The position numbers were made by a program, and so were the translations under genes. Positions 1 to 6,203 of a DNA stretch of 7,269 bases are shown here, one piece after another. The stretch is from JBOHHM01 sp050725495 (GTDB lineage: Bacteria > Pseudomonadota > Gammaproteobacteria > Burkholderiales > Burkholderiaceae_C). Each line of letters starts with the position of its first letter. The stretch's first letter is position 1. The notes below the pieces were generated by a model, which did not search any database, was not told the DNA's origin, and saw nothing but the letters and a program-made list of their open reading frames with translations. The stretch lies in the NCBI GenBank assembly GCA_050725495.1, contig JBOHHM010000216.1, positions 1 through 7,269 on the forward strand, read 5' to 3'.

Positions 1-329
1 AGCTCCTCGAAGATGTAGATCAGCCCGAAGGTCAGCAGCACCTGGTCGAGGTGGTCGCGCCGGTAGAAATGGCGAAACAGCAGCCATTCGAGCGCCAGGC
101 CGAAGGCCACGGCCAGCAGCGCGCCGCCCACGATGGCCAGCGCGAGGCTGCCGAAGTGGCTGCTGAGCGACCAGGCGAGGTAGGCCCCGAGCATGTAGAA
201 GCTGCCATGCGCGAGGTTGACCACGCCCATGATGCCGAAGATCAGCGTCAGGCCGGCGGCCAGCATGAACAGCAGCAGGCCGTACTGCACGCTGTTGAGC
301 AGTTGGATGAGGAAGTTGGCCAGCGTCAT
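1..329 (-). CDS. Branched-chain-type ABC transporter permease (LivH family), 3' end outside window
   Basis: Partial gene: the ATG is at 329 on the minus strand and the frame stays open to the left edge, giving about 109 residues. The start reads MTLANFLIQLLNSVQYGLL, followed by a strongly hydrophobic segment and the sequence MGVVNLAHGSFYMLGAY at about residues 34-50, a hallmark of LivH-type inner-membrane permeases. A further hydrophobic segment follows at about 58-82, then a basic loop (FRHFYRRDH) and another apolar stretch. It begins 6 bp after the stop of the substrate-binding protein gene, so the two are surely cotranscribed; its own ribosome site is weak, suggesting translational coupling. 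LivM, LivG and LivF homologues are expected to the left. Within a box cluster the likely cargo is benzoate or a related aromatic acid, which is an inference from context only. Confidence 0.93.
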   Translation of the reverse strand, partial: MTLANFLIQLLNSVQYGLLLFMLAAGLTLIFGIMGVVNLAHGSFYMLGAYLAWSLSSHFGSLALAIVGGALLAVAFGLALEWLLFRHFYRRDHLDQVLLTFGLIYIFEE

Positions 330-335
330 GTCGAA

Positions 336-1505
336 TCACATCCGGCAGCCGCGGGCGGGATCGCTCAAGCCCTTGGCGGCGATGCCGACCATTTTGTTTT
401 CCTTGTTTTCAACCTTGCGCAGGTAGATGTCCTGCACCGGGTTGTGCGCCTTCGACAGCGTGAAGCTGCCGCGCGGGCTGTCGATCTTGGCCTGCTCCAT
501 CCCCTTGATGACGGCCTCGCGCTTGCCGATGTCGCCGCCGGCGGCTTTCAGCCCCGCAGCGAGCATCTGGGCCGCGTCATAACCCTGAACGGCATAGACG
601 TCAGGCTGCAGCTTGTAGCTCTTGGCATAGCTGAGACGGAACGAGCGATCTTTCGGTGTGTCGAGGCTGTCGGCATAGTGCAGCGTGGTGAGCAAGCCGG
701 AGGCGGCGTCGCCCTGGGCTTCCAGCGTGCCATCGGTCAGAAAGCCGGCCCCATACAGGGGGATCTTGTCTTTCAAGCCCGCTGCGGCATAGTCCTTGAC
801 AAACTTGACGGCGCCAGCGCCCGCAAAAAAGGTGTAGACGGCGTCGGGCTTGGCCGCGGCGATCTCGGCCAGCAAGGCCTGGAACTCCACGGTCGGGAAG
901 GGCAGGCTGAGTTCCTTGACGACCTTGCCGCCCTTGGCCTCAAAACCTTCCTTGAAGCCCTTGATCGACTCCTCGCCCGCCGCGTATTTCCAGGTGATGG
1001 TCACGGCGCTCTTGTGCTTGCGCTCGGCTGCCACCAGCCCCATGGCGTAGGCCGGCTGCCAATTGGTGAATGAGGTGCGGAAAATGTTCGGCGCACACAA
1101 GGGGCCGGTGATCGCGTCTGCGCCCGCATTGGGAATGATCAGCAGGGTGTTGTTGTCCTTGGCGACCTTGGCCATGCCCATGGCAACACCGGAGTGAACG
1201 GTACCGATCAACACGTCGACTTTGTCGCGCTGGACCAGCTTGTTGGCATTCTCGATGCCCTTGGACGGTTCGGACTCGTCGTCGACCTTGAAGAACTCGA
1301 TCTTCTTGCCCGCGAGCGCGCCGCCTTGCTCTTGCACAAACAGCTTGAAGCCGTTTTCGATGGCAACGCCCAGCTGGGCAAAGGTGCCGGTATAGGGCAA
1401 CATCAGCCCGACCTTGATCTTGTCGCTACTCTGGGCCTGAACGGCTGCGGCGGCGAGCAAGGACATCGAAGCGGCCAGAAGGCGGAACGGGGCAAGGCTT
1501 TTCAT
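336..1505 (-). CDS. Periplasmic substrate-binding protein of a branched-chain-type ABC transporter, probable benzoate uptake
   Basis: A 389-residue protein of the Peripla_BP_6 (LivJ/LivK-like) family, of usual length. Residues 1-24 form a classic Sec signal peptide: MKS, then a Leu/Ala-rich core, with a probable cut after A24 (V-Q-A before Q25), and no lipobox cysteine. The mature protein opens with IKVGLMLPYTGTFAQLG, the typical first strand and ligand loop of this family, followed by GGALAGKKIEFFKVDDES (about 61-78) and DVLIGTVHSGVAMG (about 97-110). The start is supported by AGGAGA seven bases upstream on the minus strand. It lies 67 bp after the hydrolase gene and 6 bp before the permease gene. 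Proteins of this family bind amino acids, amides or aromatic acids; aromatic acid binding is inferred from the neighbouring benzoate genes and is not shown by the sequence. Confidence 0.93.
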   Translation of the reverse strand: MKSLAPFRLLAASMSLLAAAAVQAQSSDKIKVGLMLPYTGTFAQLGVAIENGFKLFVQEQGGALAGKKIEFFKVDDESEPSKGIENANKLVQRDKVDVLIGTVHSGVAMGMAKVAKDNNTLLIIPNAGADAITGPLCAPNIFRTSFTNWQPAYAMGLVAAERKHKSAVTITWKYAAGEESIKGFKEGFEAKGGKVVKELSLPFPTVEFQALLAEIAAAKPDAVYTFFAGAGAVKFVKDYAAAGLKDKIPLYGAGFLTDGTLEAQGDAASGLLTTLHYADSLDTPKDRSFRLSYAKSYKLQPDVYAVQGYDAAQMLAAGLKAAGGDIGKREAVIKGMEQAKIDSPRGSFTLSKAHNPVQDIYLRKVENKENKMVGIAAKGLSDPARGCRM

Positions 1506-1556
1506 ACAAATGTCTCCTGAAGGAAAGTGAACGGGCCGGCTTTCACGGCGTTGCTG

Positions 1557-1577
1557 AAAAACTGATCGCGAATCAGT
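1557..1577 (-). terminator. Weak hairpin plus T-run at the end of the hydrolase gene
   Basis: On the minus strand ACTGAT, a five-base loop and ATCAGT are followed by four further Ts (1560-1557). The stem is only six base pairs and includes the hydrolase stop codon. It could be a partial terminator lowering transcription into the transporter genes, but the stem is short and the T-run modest, so chance is a fair alternative. Confidence 0.25.
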
Positions 1578-2427
1578 GGTGATCGATGAACTCTTTAACC
1601 GCGCGGATCAACGCGACAGGCTGATCGCGATGAGGCGAATGGCCGCAGCGGGGCAGTTCGAGCAGCCGCGTCTGCGGCAGACGGTGCGCGATGCCGCGGA
1701 TTTGTTCGATCGTTCCGTACTCGTCGTCCAGGCCCTGCACGGCCAGCAGCGGGCAGGTGATGAACGACAGTTCGGCCTCGATCGTCCAGGACTCAAAGGC
1801 GGGATCGAGCCAAATGTCGTTCCAACCCTTGAATGCGGAGTCGACGTCATCGTGGTAGCGTGCCAGTCTGGTCTTCAGGTCCGTCGTCGCATAGGCTTCG
1901 CGCGCCTGGCGGATGCTGGCCAGACCGTATTCCTCGACCAGGATGTGGGGCGCGAGAACGACCGTGCCGGCCACCGAGTTGGGAAAGCGCGACGCATAGA
2001 GCAGCGCAATGGAAGCACCGTCGCTGTGGCCCAAAAGCCAGGGCTTGTCATCGACCTTCAGCGCCTGGAGCAGCAGGGGCAATACCTCGTGCGCTTGCCG
2101 GTGCATGAAATCGGTACTCCAGCGCTCCGTCGCTACGCGCGGCGTCGAGCGGCCATAGCCGGGGCGCGAGTACACCAGGCCACGGACATTCGCCGCCTCG
2201 CACAGCTCGCGCGGAAAGTCTTTCCACATCGCCACCGAACCGAGCCCCTCGTGCAAAAACACGACCAGCGGCCGATCGCTTCTTTCAGGCCTGATCCATT
2301 GATGCTCGATACGCAGCCGCCGGCCGGCCCAGCCGATTTCGACGAATTCGGTGGCGCCGGGCCGCCCCAAGCCACCGACGGCCCCCTCGGGGGGCAGCGA
2401 AGCGTGGGGGTCAAGTTCGGCGCTCAT
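1573..2427 (-). CDS. Alpha/beta hydrolase of the box cluster, function unproven
   Basis: A 284-residue alpha/beta-fold hydrolase. Visible landmarks are the oxyanion-hole strand VVFLHEGLGS (55-64), the nucleophile elbow GHSDGAS with Ser135, the acid in VQGLDDEYGT (Asp234 or Asp235) and the catalytic His263 in CGHSPHRDQP, so the triad looks complete. There is no signal peptide, so it should be cytoplasmic. The ATG overlaps the bclA stop by four bases (ATGA), indicating translational coupling. A lactone or thioester hydrolase role in benzoyl-CoA catabolism is possible: for example clearing a dead-end lactone, or releasing CoA from stalled intermediates. The sequence does not decide between these. 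Residues about 6-27, low in complexity and rich in Gly and Pro, are translated from a palindromic repeat (see the repeat at 2349-2413) and precede the first recognisable fold element, so they are probably a disordered extension rather than part of the fold. Confidence 0.88.
   Translation of the reverse strand: MSAELDPHASLPPEGAVGGLGRPGATEFVEIGWAGRRLRIEHQWIRPERSDRPLVVFLHEGLGSVAMWKDFPRELCEAANVRGLVYSRPGYGRSTPRVATERWSTDFMHRQAHEVLPLLLQALKVDDKPWLLGHSDGASIALLYASRFPNSVAGTVVLAPHILVEEYGLASIRQAREAYATTDLKTRLARYHDDVDSAFKGWNDIWLDPAFESWTIEAELSFITCPLLAVQGLDDEYGTIEQIRGIAHRLPQTRLLELPRCGHSPHRDQPVALIRAVKEFIDHH
2349..2413. repeat. GC-rich palindromic intergenic-type repeat lying inside a coding region
   Basis: Two adjacent inverted repeats: CGGTGGC (2349-2355) with GCCACCG (2371-2377), and GCCCCC (2381-2386) with GGGGGC (2390-2395), followed by agcgaagcgtggggg. 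Read on the minus strand this is the CCCCCACGCTTCGCTGCCCC type of element that I recall as abundant between genes in Comamonadaceae; this is from memory and not checked. Here it lies in frame inside the 5' end of the hydrolase gene, just after the bclA stop. Confidence 0.6.
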
Positions 2428-3989
2428 GCCTTGCGCTCCAGCTCACGCAGGCGAAAGCGCTGGATTTTGCCGGTCGCGGTCTTCGGCAGTTCGTCGATGA
2501 ACTCGATGAAGCGCGGGTATTTGTACGGCGCCAGACGCTCTTTGACAAAGGCCTTGAGCGCGGCCTCGTCGACCTGCTGGCCCGCTTTGAGGACCACGTA
2601 GGCCTTGGTCTTGACCAGGCCCTCGTCGTCTTCCTTGCCGATCACGGCGCACTCGAGCACGGCCGGGTGTTGCATCAGCGTGGCCTCGACCTCGAACGGC
2701 GACACGTAGATGCCGCTGACCTTGAGCATGTCATCGCTGCGGCCGGCATAGGTGTAGTAGCCGTCAGCGTCGCGGCTGTATTTGTCACCGCTCTTGGTCC
2801 AGGCCCCCTGAAAGGTCTCGCGCGACTTCTCGCGATTGCCCCAGTACATCAGCGCCGCGCTCGGCCCCTTGATATAGAGGTCGCCGACCTCGCCGTCGAC
2901 AACGGGGCGGCCATCCTCACCGCGCAGCTCGACCTCGTAGCCGTCGACCGGCCTGCCGGTTGTGCCGTAGCGCACGTCGCCGGGTCGGTTGGACAGGAAC
3001 ACATGCAGCATCTCGGTCGAGCCGATGCCGTCGATGATCTCGCAGCCGTACTGCGCCGTGAACCTCTGGCCGATCTCGCGCGGCAGCGCTTCACCAGCCG
3101 AGGAACAGATGCGCAGCGCGACAGCGCTTTTCGGCGGCAACTGCGGCGAGGCCAGCATCCCGGCATAGCCGGTCGGCGCGCCGAAGAAGACCGTCGGTTG
3201 GTGCAGGGTCCAGCGCTTGAACACCGCGTCAGGCGTCGGACGCTCGGCCATCAGCACGACGCTCGCGCCGACCGACAGCGGGAAGGTCAGGCCGTTGCCC
3301 AGGCCGTAGGCGAAGTACAGCTTGGCGGCGGAGAAGCACACGTCCTGCTCGCTCAGGTTCAGCACCGGTTTGCCGTAGAGCTCGGCGGTCCAGTAGGGGT
3401 TGCCGTGTGTATGCACCGTGCCCTTGGGCCTGCCGGTCGAGCCCGACGAGTACAACCAGAAGCCCGGGTCATCGGGCGAGGTCGCCGCGGCGCTCATCAG
3501 CGGCTCATGGGTTGTCAGCACATCGGCGATCGACTGGGTGCCTGCGGGCAGCGCGCCGTCGGGCTGCGACACCAGGACCTTGCGCACCTCATGCCCGCCC
3601 TGCTCCATGGCCGCCGTCAAAATGGGCAGCAAGGCGCCGGAAACCAGGACGGCCTGGGCCCGGCTGTGGCTCAGCATGTAGGCGTAGTCGTCCGCAGTCA
3701 GCAGCGTGTTGACCGCCACCGGCACGATGCCCGCGTACATCGCGCCGAGAAAACTCACGGGCCAGTCGTTGCAGTCGTGCATCAGCAGCAGCACGCGTTC
3801 CTCGCGCCGCAGCCCTGCCTGGAGCAGGGCCGAGGCCATGCGCCGGATGCAGTCGGCGAGCTCGCCATAGCTCAGCGTGCCGTGGTCGTCGGTGTAGGCG
3901 GTCTTGGACGCGCGTGCGCTATTGAGCTCGATCAGGTGTTGGGCGAAGTTGAAGCGGGCACCCAGGGGTGCCAAGTCGGCATGGGTCAT
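2424..3989 (-). CDS. bclA: Benzoate-CoA ligase
   Basis: A 521-residue acyl-adenylate-forming enzyme that converts benzoate, ATP and CoA to benzoyl-CoA, AMP and pyrophosphate in the cytoplasm: the entry step of the box pathway. The ATP-binding loop YSSGSTGRPKG is at 180-190, the adenine/Mg motif DGIGSTE at 320-326, YGTTGRP at 341-347, the hinge and C-terminal domain entry YAGRSDDMLKVSG at 414-426, and the catalytic lysine Lys508 in LPKTATGKIQRF. Length, the opening FNFAQHLIE and the KLYFAYGLGNG segment (223-233) match the benzoate-CoA ligase family closely rather than general fatty acyl-CoA ligases. The start has AGAGG five bases upstream, itself part of the palindrome AGAGGCCTCT. It sits 30 bp after boxD and overlaps the hydrolase start. 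Closely related ligases also accept 2-aminobenzoate or fluorobenzoates, so exact specificity is not settled. Confidence 0.95.
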   Translation of the reverse strand: MTHADLAPLGARFNFAQHLIELNSARASKTAYTDDHGTLSYGELADCIRRMASALLQAGLRREERVLLLMHDCNDWPVSFLGAMYAGIVPVAVNTLLTADDYAYMLSHSRAQAVLVSGALLPILTAAMEQGGHEVRKVLVSQPDGALPAGTQSIADVLTTHEPLMSAAATSPDDPGFWLYSSGSTGRPKGTVHTHGNPYWTAELYGKPVLNLSEQDVCFSAAKLYFAYGLGNGLTFPLSVGASVVLMAERPTPDAVFKRWTLHQPTVFFGAPTGYAGMLASPQLPPKSAVALRICSSAGEALPREIGQRFTAQYGCEIIDGIGSTEMLHVFLSNRPGDVRYGTTGRPVDGYEVELRGEDGRPVVDGEVGDLYIKGPSAALMYWGNREKSRETFQGAWTKSGDKYSRDADGYYTYAGRSDDMLKVSGIYVSPFEVEATLMQHPAVLECAVIGKEDDEGLVKTKAYVVLKAGQQVDEAALKAFVKERLAPYKYPRFIEFIDELPKTATGKIQRFRLRELERKA

Positions 3990-4019
3990 AGAGGCCTCTG
4001 GTCAAGAATGGGCTGGCTT

Positions 4020-5573
4020 TCAGGCGGCGGGCAATGCGGCGAGCACGCTTTGACTGGCCTGAACTGCGGCGCGGCGGTGGTAGAAGCCCAGTGCGCGCAG
4101 GCCGCCAAGCTCTTCGCCGCCGCCGGCACGGCCCGGGCCGCCGTGCAGGGACATCGGCATCACATTGCCATGGCCCGTGTGCAGCGAGCCGACATCGGGC
4201 GAGATCAGGTGGACGCGGCCATGGCTGTCGGCCAGGTCGAGGGCCGCGCGGGCGAGCGCGCCCGGGTCGGCGCCATACAGCGAGGTGACCAGCGAACCCT
4301 GGCCGCGGCGAACCAGTGCCAAGGCATGCTCCGTCGATCGATAGGGCACCAGAGTCGCGACCGGGCCGAACACCTCGGTGTCGTGCACACGCGCGGCCCC
4401 GTCGGCGTCGCGCGTGCCAAGCAGCGTGGGGCCGGCGCAGGCCGCCACCTTCGGGTCGGCGTCGATCAGGGTGTGCGTCGCACCGTCATGCAGCACGCTG
4501 GCCTGCTGTTGCAGCAGCGCCAGTCCTTCGCGCACCGAATCCAGCTGAGCGCGGCTGACCAGCGAGCCCATGCGAACCTTGTCGCTGCGCGGGTTGCCAA
4601 CCGTGACGGCTGCAAGCTTGACCGAAATCGCCTCGGCGGCGGCGTCGTACAAGCGTTCGGGGACGAACACCCGGCGGATGGCCGTGCACTTCTGGCCCGA
4701 CTTGACCGTCATCTCGCGCACCACCTCGCGCACGAGCAGGCCAAAGGCCTCGTCTGCCGCCTCCGCGTCGGGCAGCAGCAGCGCCGAGTTGAGGCTGTCG
4801 GCCTCGATGTTGGCACGCACTGAGCGCTGCGCCACCGCCGGGTGTGAGCGGATCACCGCGGCAGTTTCGGCGGAGCCCGTGAACGAGACCACGTCAAACG
4901 GCTCCAGCGCGTCCATCAGGCCGGCCGAGCTGCCGCAGACAACCGAGATCGCCCCGGGCGGAAACACGCCGGCGTCAACCACGTCGCGCACCATGCGCTG
5001 CGTCAGCCAGGCGGTCGCGGTGGCCGGCTTGACGATGACGGGCACGCCCGACAGCAGCGCGGGCGCGGCCTTCTCCCACAGGCCCCAGGCCGGGAAATTG
5101 AAGGCATTGATGAACAGCGCCAGGCCGCGCGTGGGCACCAGCACATGCTGCGACTGGAACAGCGGATCCTTGCCCAGACGCGCCGGCTCGCCGTCGGGCA
5201 TCCAGCGCTGATCGCCCAGTGTTTCACCAAGCTTGGCGTAATGACCCAGCGTGAAAATCGCGCCGTCGATGTCGACCGCGGAGTCGTTCCTGACCGTTCC
5301 GCTGTTGGCCGTGGCGATGTCGTAGTAGGCGTCGCGGTGGGCTTGCAGCACCTTCACGGCCGCCGCGAGCAGCTCGCCGCGTTGCCGATAGGTGAGGGCA
5401 CGCAGCGCCGCGCCACCTTGATGGCGCGCATGGGCAAACCCGGCCGCCAGGTCGAGGCCGCCAGCGTCCACGCGCACCAGCTCGTTGCCGAGCACCGGGT
5501 CAAACAGTGGGGTGCCAGCACCTGAGCCGGTTTGCCAGCGGCCCGCGAGGAAATTGGGAAGAAGTTCAGTCAT
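4020..5573 (-). CDS. boxD: 3,4-dehydroadipyl-CoA semialdehyde dehydrogenase
   Basis: A 517-residue aldehyde dehydrogenase. In the box pathway BoxD oxidises 3,4-dehydroadipyl-CoA semialdehyde, made by BoxC ring cleavage, to 3,4-dehydroadipyl-CoA with NADP+. Visible residues include the Rossmann part FINAFNFPAWG (154-164, Asn159), VKPA with Lys182, FTGS (231-234), the general base Glu257 in ANIEADSLNSALL, the catalytic Cys296 in SGQKCTAIRR, and EVFGP (400-404). The ADSLNS segment and the C-terminal HGGPGRAGGGEELGG (477-491) resemble the aldehyde dehydrogenase half of PaaZ-type enzymes, but no hydratase domain follows, as expected for BoxD. The ATG lies 3 bp after the cupin gene stop with only a poor ribosome site, so its translation is probably coupled to the upstream gene. 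Cofactor preference is from family knowledge. Confidence 0.93.
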   Translation of the reverse strand: MTELLPNFLAGRWQTGSGAGTPLFDPVLGNELVRVDAGGLDLAAGFAHARHQGGAALRALTYRQRGELLAAAVKVLQAHRDAYYDIATANSGTVRNDSAVDIDGAIFTLGHYAKLGETLGDQRWMPDGEPARLGKDPLFQSQHVLVPTRGLALFINAFNFPAWGLWEKAAPALLSGVPVIVKPATATAWLTQRMVRDVVDAGVFPPGAISVVCGSSAGLMDALEPFDVVSFTGSAETAAVIRSHPAVAQRSVRANIEADSLNSALLLPDAEAADEAFGLLVREVVREMTVKSGQKCTAIRRVFVPERLYDAAAEAISVKLAAVTVGNPRSDKVRMGSLVSRAQLDSVREGLALLQQQASVLHDGATHTLIDADPKVAACAGPTLLGTRDADGAARVHDTEVFGPVATLVPYRSTEHALALVRRGQGSLVTSLYGADPGALARAALDLADSHGRVHLISPDVGSLHTGHGNVMPMSLHGGPGRAGGGEELGGLRALGFYHRRAAVQASQSVLAALPAA

Positions 5574-5576
5574 GGT

Positions 5577-6044
5577 TCAGGTCCGGGTGAATTCGATCTG
5601 GCCCTCGGGCAGCAGGTACAGCACCAGGGCGCGGCCGCCGGTGACGGTCGGGCGGTGGGCGCTGCCGGGCGGATAGACGCACCAGCCAGCGCTTCGGCCG
5701 TCGAAGCAGGCGCCCTCGTCCAGCGGCATGATCAGGTCGATCTCGCCCTGCGGATGGACATGGTGCGGGCCGACGACGTCCTTCATGTCGACGACGTCGA
5801 CCGAAAAACGCTGGAGGTCATCGGCCGGCTTGAACACGCGGCCATAGCGGATGCCGCCGCCCTCGCGCTCGCACAGCCAATCCTCGGCAACGCCGCTCGC
5901 GCAGGCCTGCCTGAGCGCTTCGTAGGTCGGGCTGCCGCTGCCGTGCTGCTGGTTCAACCATTGGTCAAGCGCTGCATCCAGCGGTTGGCCGGCAATCTGA
6001 TCGGTCAGACCCGAAACGAGTCGGCGAAAATCATCCTGGGACAT
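5577..6044 (-). CDS. DUF4863 / PnbB-like small cupin protein, first gene of the leftward operon
   Basis: A 155-residue protein starting MSQDDFRRLVSGL. An upstream ATG at 6122 is in frame and would add 26 residues, but ATG 6044 has AAGGAAGAG just before it, and the longer form would begin upstream of the predicted transcript start, so 6044 is chosen. The first 60 residues look helical. The rest is cupin-like: a putative metal site at His95, His97 and Glu101 in GPHHVHPQGEID, then His130 in YPPGSAH. I recognise the family as DUF4863, which includes 4-hydroxylaminobenzoate lyase (PnbB) of nitrobenzoate degradation; that assignment is from memory. No nitrobenzoate reductase is visible here, and the box pathway as known has no step assigned to it, so its role is open: an accessory enzyme acting on a substituted or dead-end benzoyl compound is one possibility. 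It is 3 bp upstream of boxD, so expression with the pathway is nearly certain. Confidence 0.85.
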   Translation of the reverse strand: MSQDDFRRLVSGLTDQIAGQPLDAALDQWLNQQHGSGSPTYEALRQACASGVAEDWLCEREGGGIRYGRVFKPADDLQRFSVDVVDMKDVVGPHHVHPQGEIDLIMPLDEGACFDGRSAGWCVYPPGSAHRPTVTGGRALVLYLLPEGQIEFTRT

Positions 6045-6063
6045 GCTCTCTTCCTTGATGTGG

Positions 6064-6090
6064 CGCAAACTTGCTTCTTGCAAGCTTGCG
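6064..6090 (-). promoter_or_regulatory. Leader hairpin upstream of the leftward operon
   Basis: On the minus strand CGCAAGCTTGC, loop AAGAA, then GCAAGTTTGCG form an 11-bp stem with a single G-U wobble. It lies in the predicted 5' untranslated leader, ending about 8 nt before the ribosome-binding purines at 6048-6056. No T-run follows, so it is not an ordinary terminator. It could protect the mRNA 5' end, tune translation of the first gene, or be a protein-binding site in DNA. Confidence 0.55.
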
Positions 6091-6095
6091 ATTGG

Positions 6096-6109
6096 TGCAC
6101 TATCGTGCT
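6096..6109. promoter_or_regulatory. Putative BoxR operator, copy 1
   Basis: TGCACTATCGTGCT, one base off the TGCA-N6-TGCA pattern. It falls just downstream of the predicted start of the leftward transcript (about 6112), a location suited to repression. Confidence 0.55.
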
Positions 6110-6118
6110 TGTATCTGT

Positions 6119-6147
6119 ACAATAAATCTACTCTGTCGACATGTCAA
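6119..6147 (-). promoter_or_regulatory. Sigma-70 promoter of the leftward operon
   Basis: On the minus strand a perfect -35 TTGACA (6147-6142), a 17-base spacer and a -10 TATTGT (6124-6119), four of six matches. Transcription would start near 6112, giving a leader of about 68 nt before the cupin gene. Operator copies flank it on both sides. Confidence 0.6.
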
Positions 6148-6164
6148 GCACTATAGTGCATTAT
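6136..6164 (+). promoter_or_regulatory. Probable sigma-70 promoter of boxR
   Basis: TCGACA (6136-6141), 17-base spacer, CATTAT (6159-6164). The -35 matches five of six and the -10 four of six. The palindromic operator copy 2 fills most of the spacer and the first -10 bases, so autorepression is likely. An alternative -10, TATAGT at 6152-6157, lacks a good -35. Confidence 0.45.
6147..6160. promoter_or_regulatory. Putative BoxR operator, copy 2 (near-perfect palindrome)
   Basis: AGCACTATAGTGCA holds the perfect 12-bp palindrome GCACTATAGTGC. It touches the -35 of the leftward promoter and lies between -35 and -10 of the boxR promoter, so one bound regulator could shut both divergent promoters. 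Confidence 0.6.
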
Positions 6165-6203
6165 TGGTGTTAACCCTGGTCTCTGGGCCATTGGAGGATG
6201 CAG

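Noticed and set aside
51..1073. A 340-codon plus-strand open frame opposite the transporter genes
   Set aside because: It is opposite a signal-peptide-bearing binding protein and a permease with clear family motifs; its product has no domain and shadow-like composition.
1576..2601. A 341-codon plus-strand open frame opposite the hydrolase
   Set aside because: The minus strand carries a complete alpha/beta hydrolase triad; the plus frame shows no family features or ribosome site.
2667..4823. A 718-codon plus-strand open frame opposite bclA and boxD
   Set aside because: It is antisense to two genes with intact catalytic motifs, spans their junction, shows no recognisable domain and is rich in Arg, Gln, Gly and His, typical of a shadow frame in high-GC DNA.
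6045..6122. A 26-residue N-terminal extension of the cupin protein from ATG 6122
   Set aside because: It would overlap the -10 hexamer, begin upstream of the predicted transcript start and read through the leader hairpin, while ATG 6044 has a good ribosome site.
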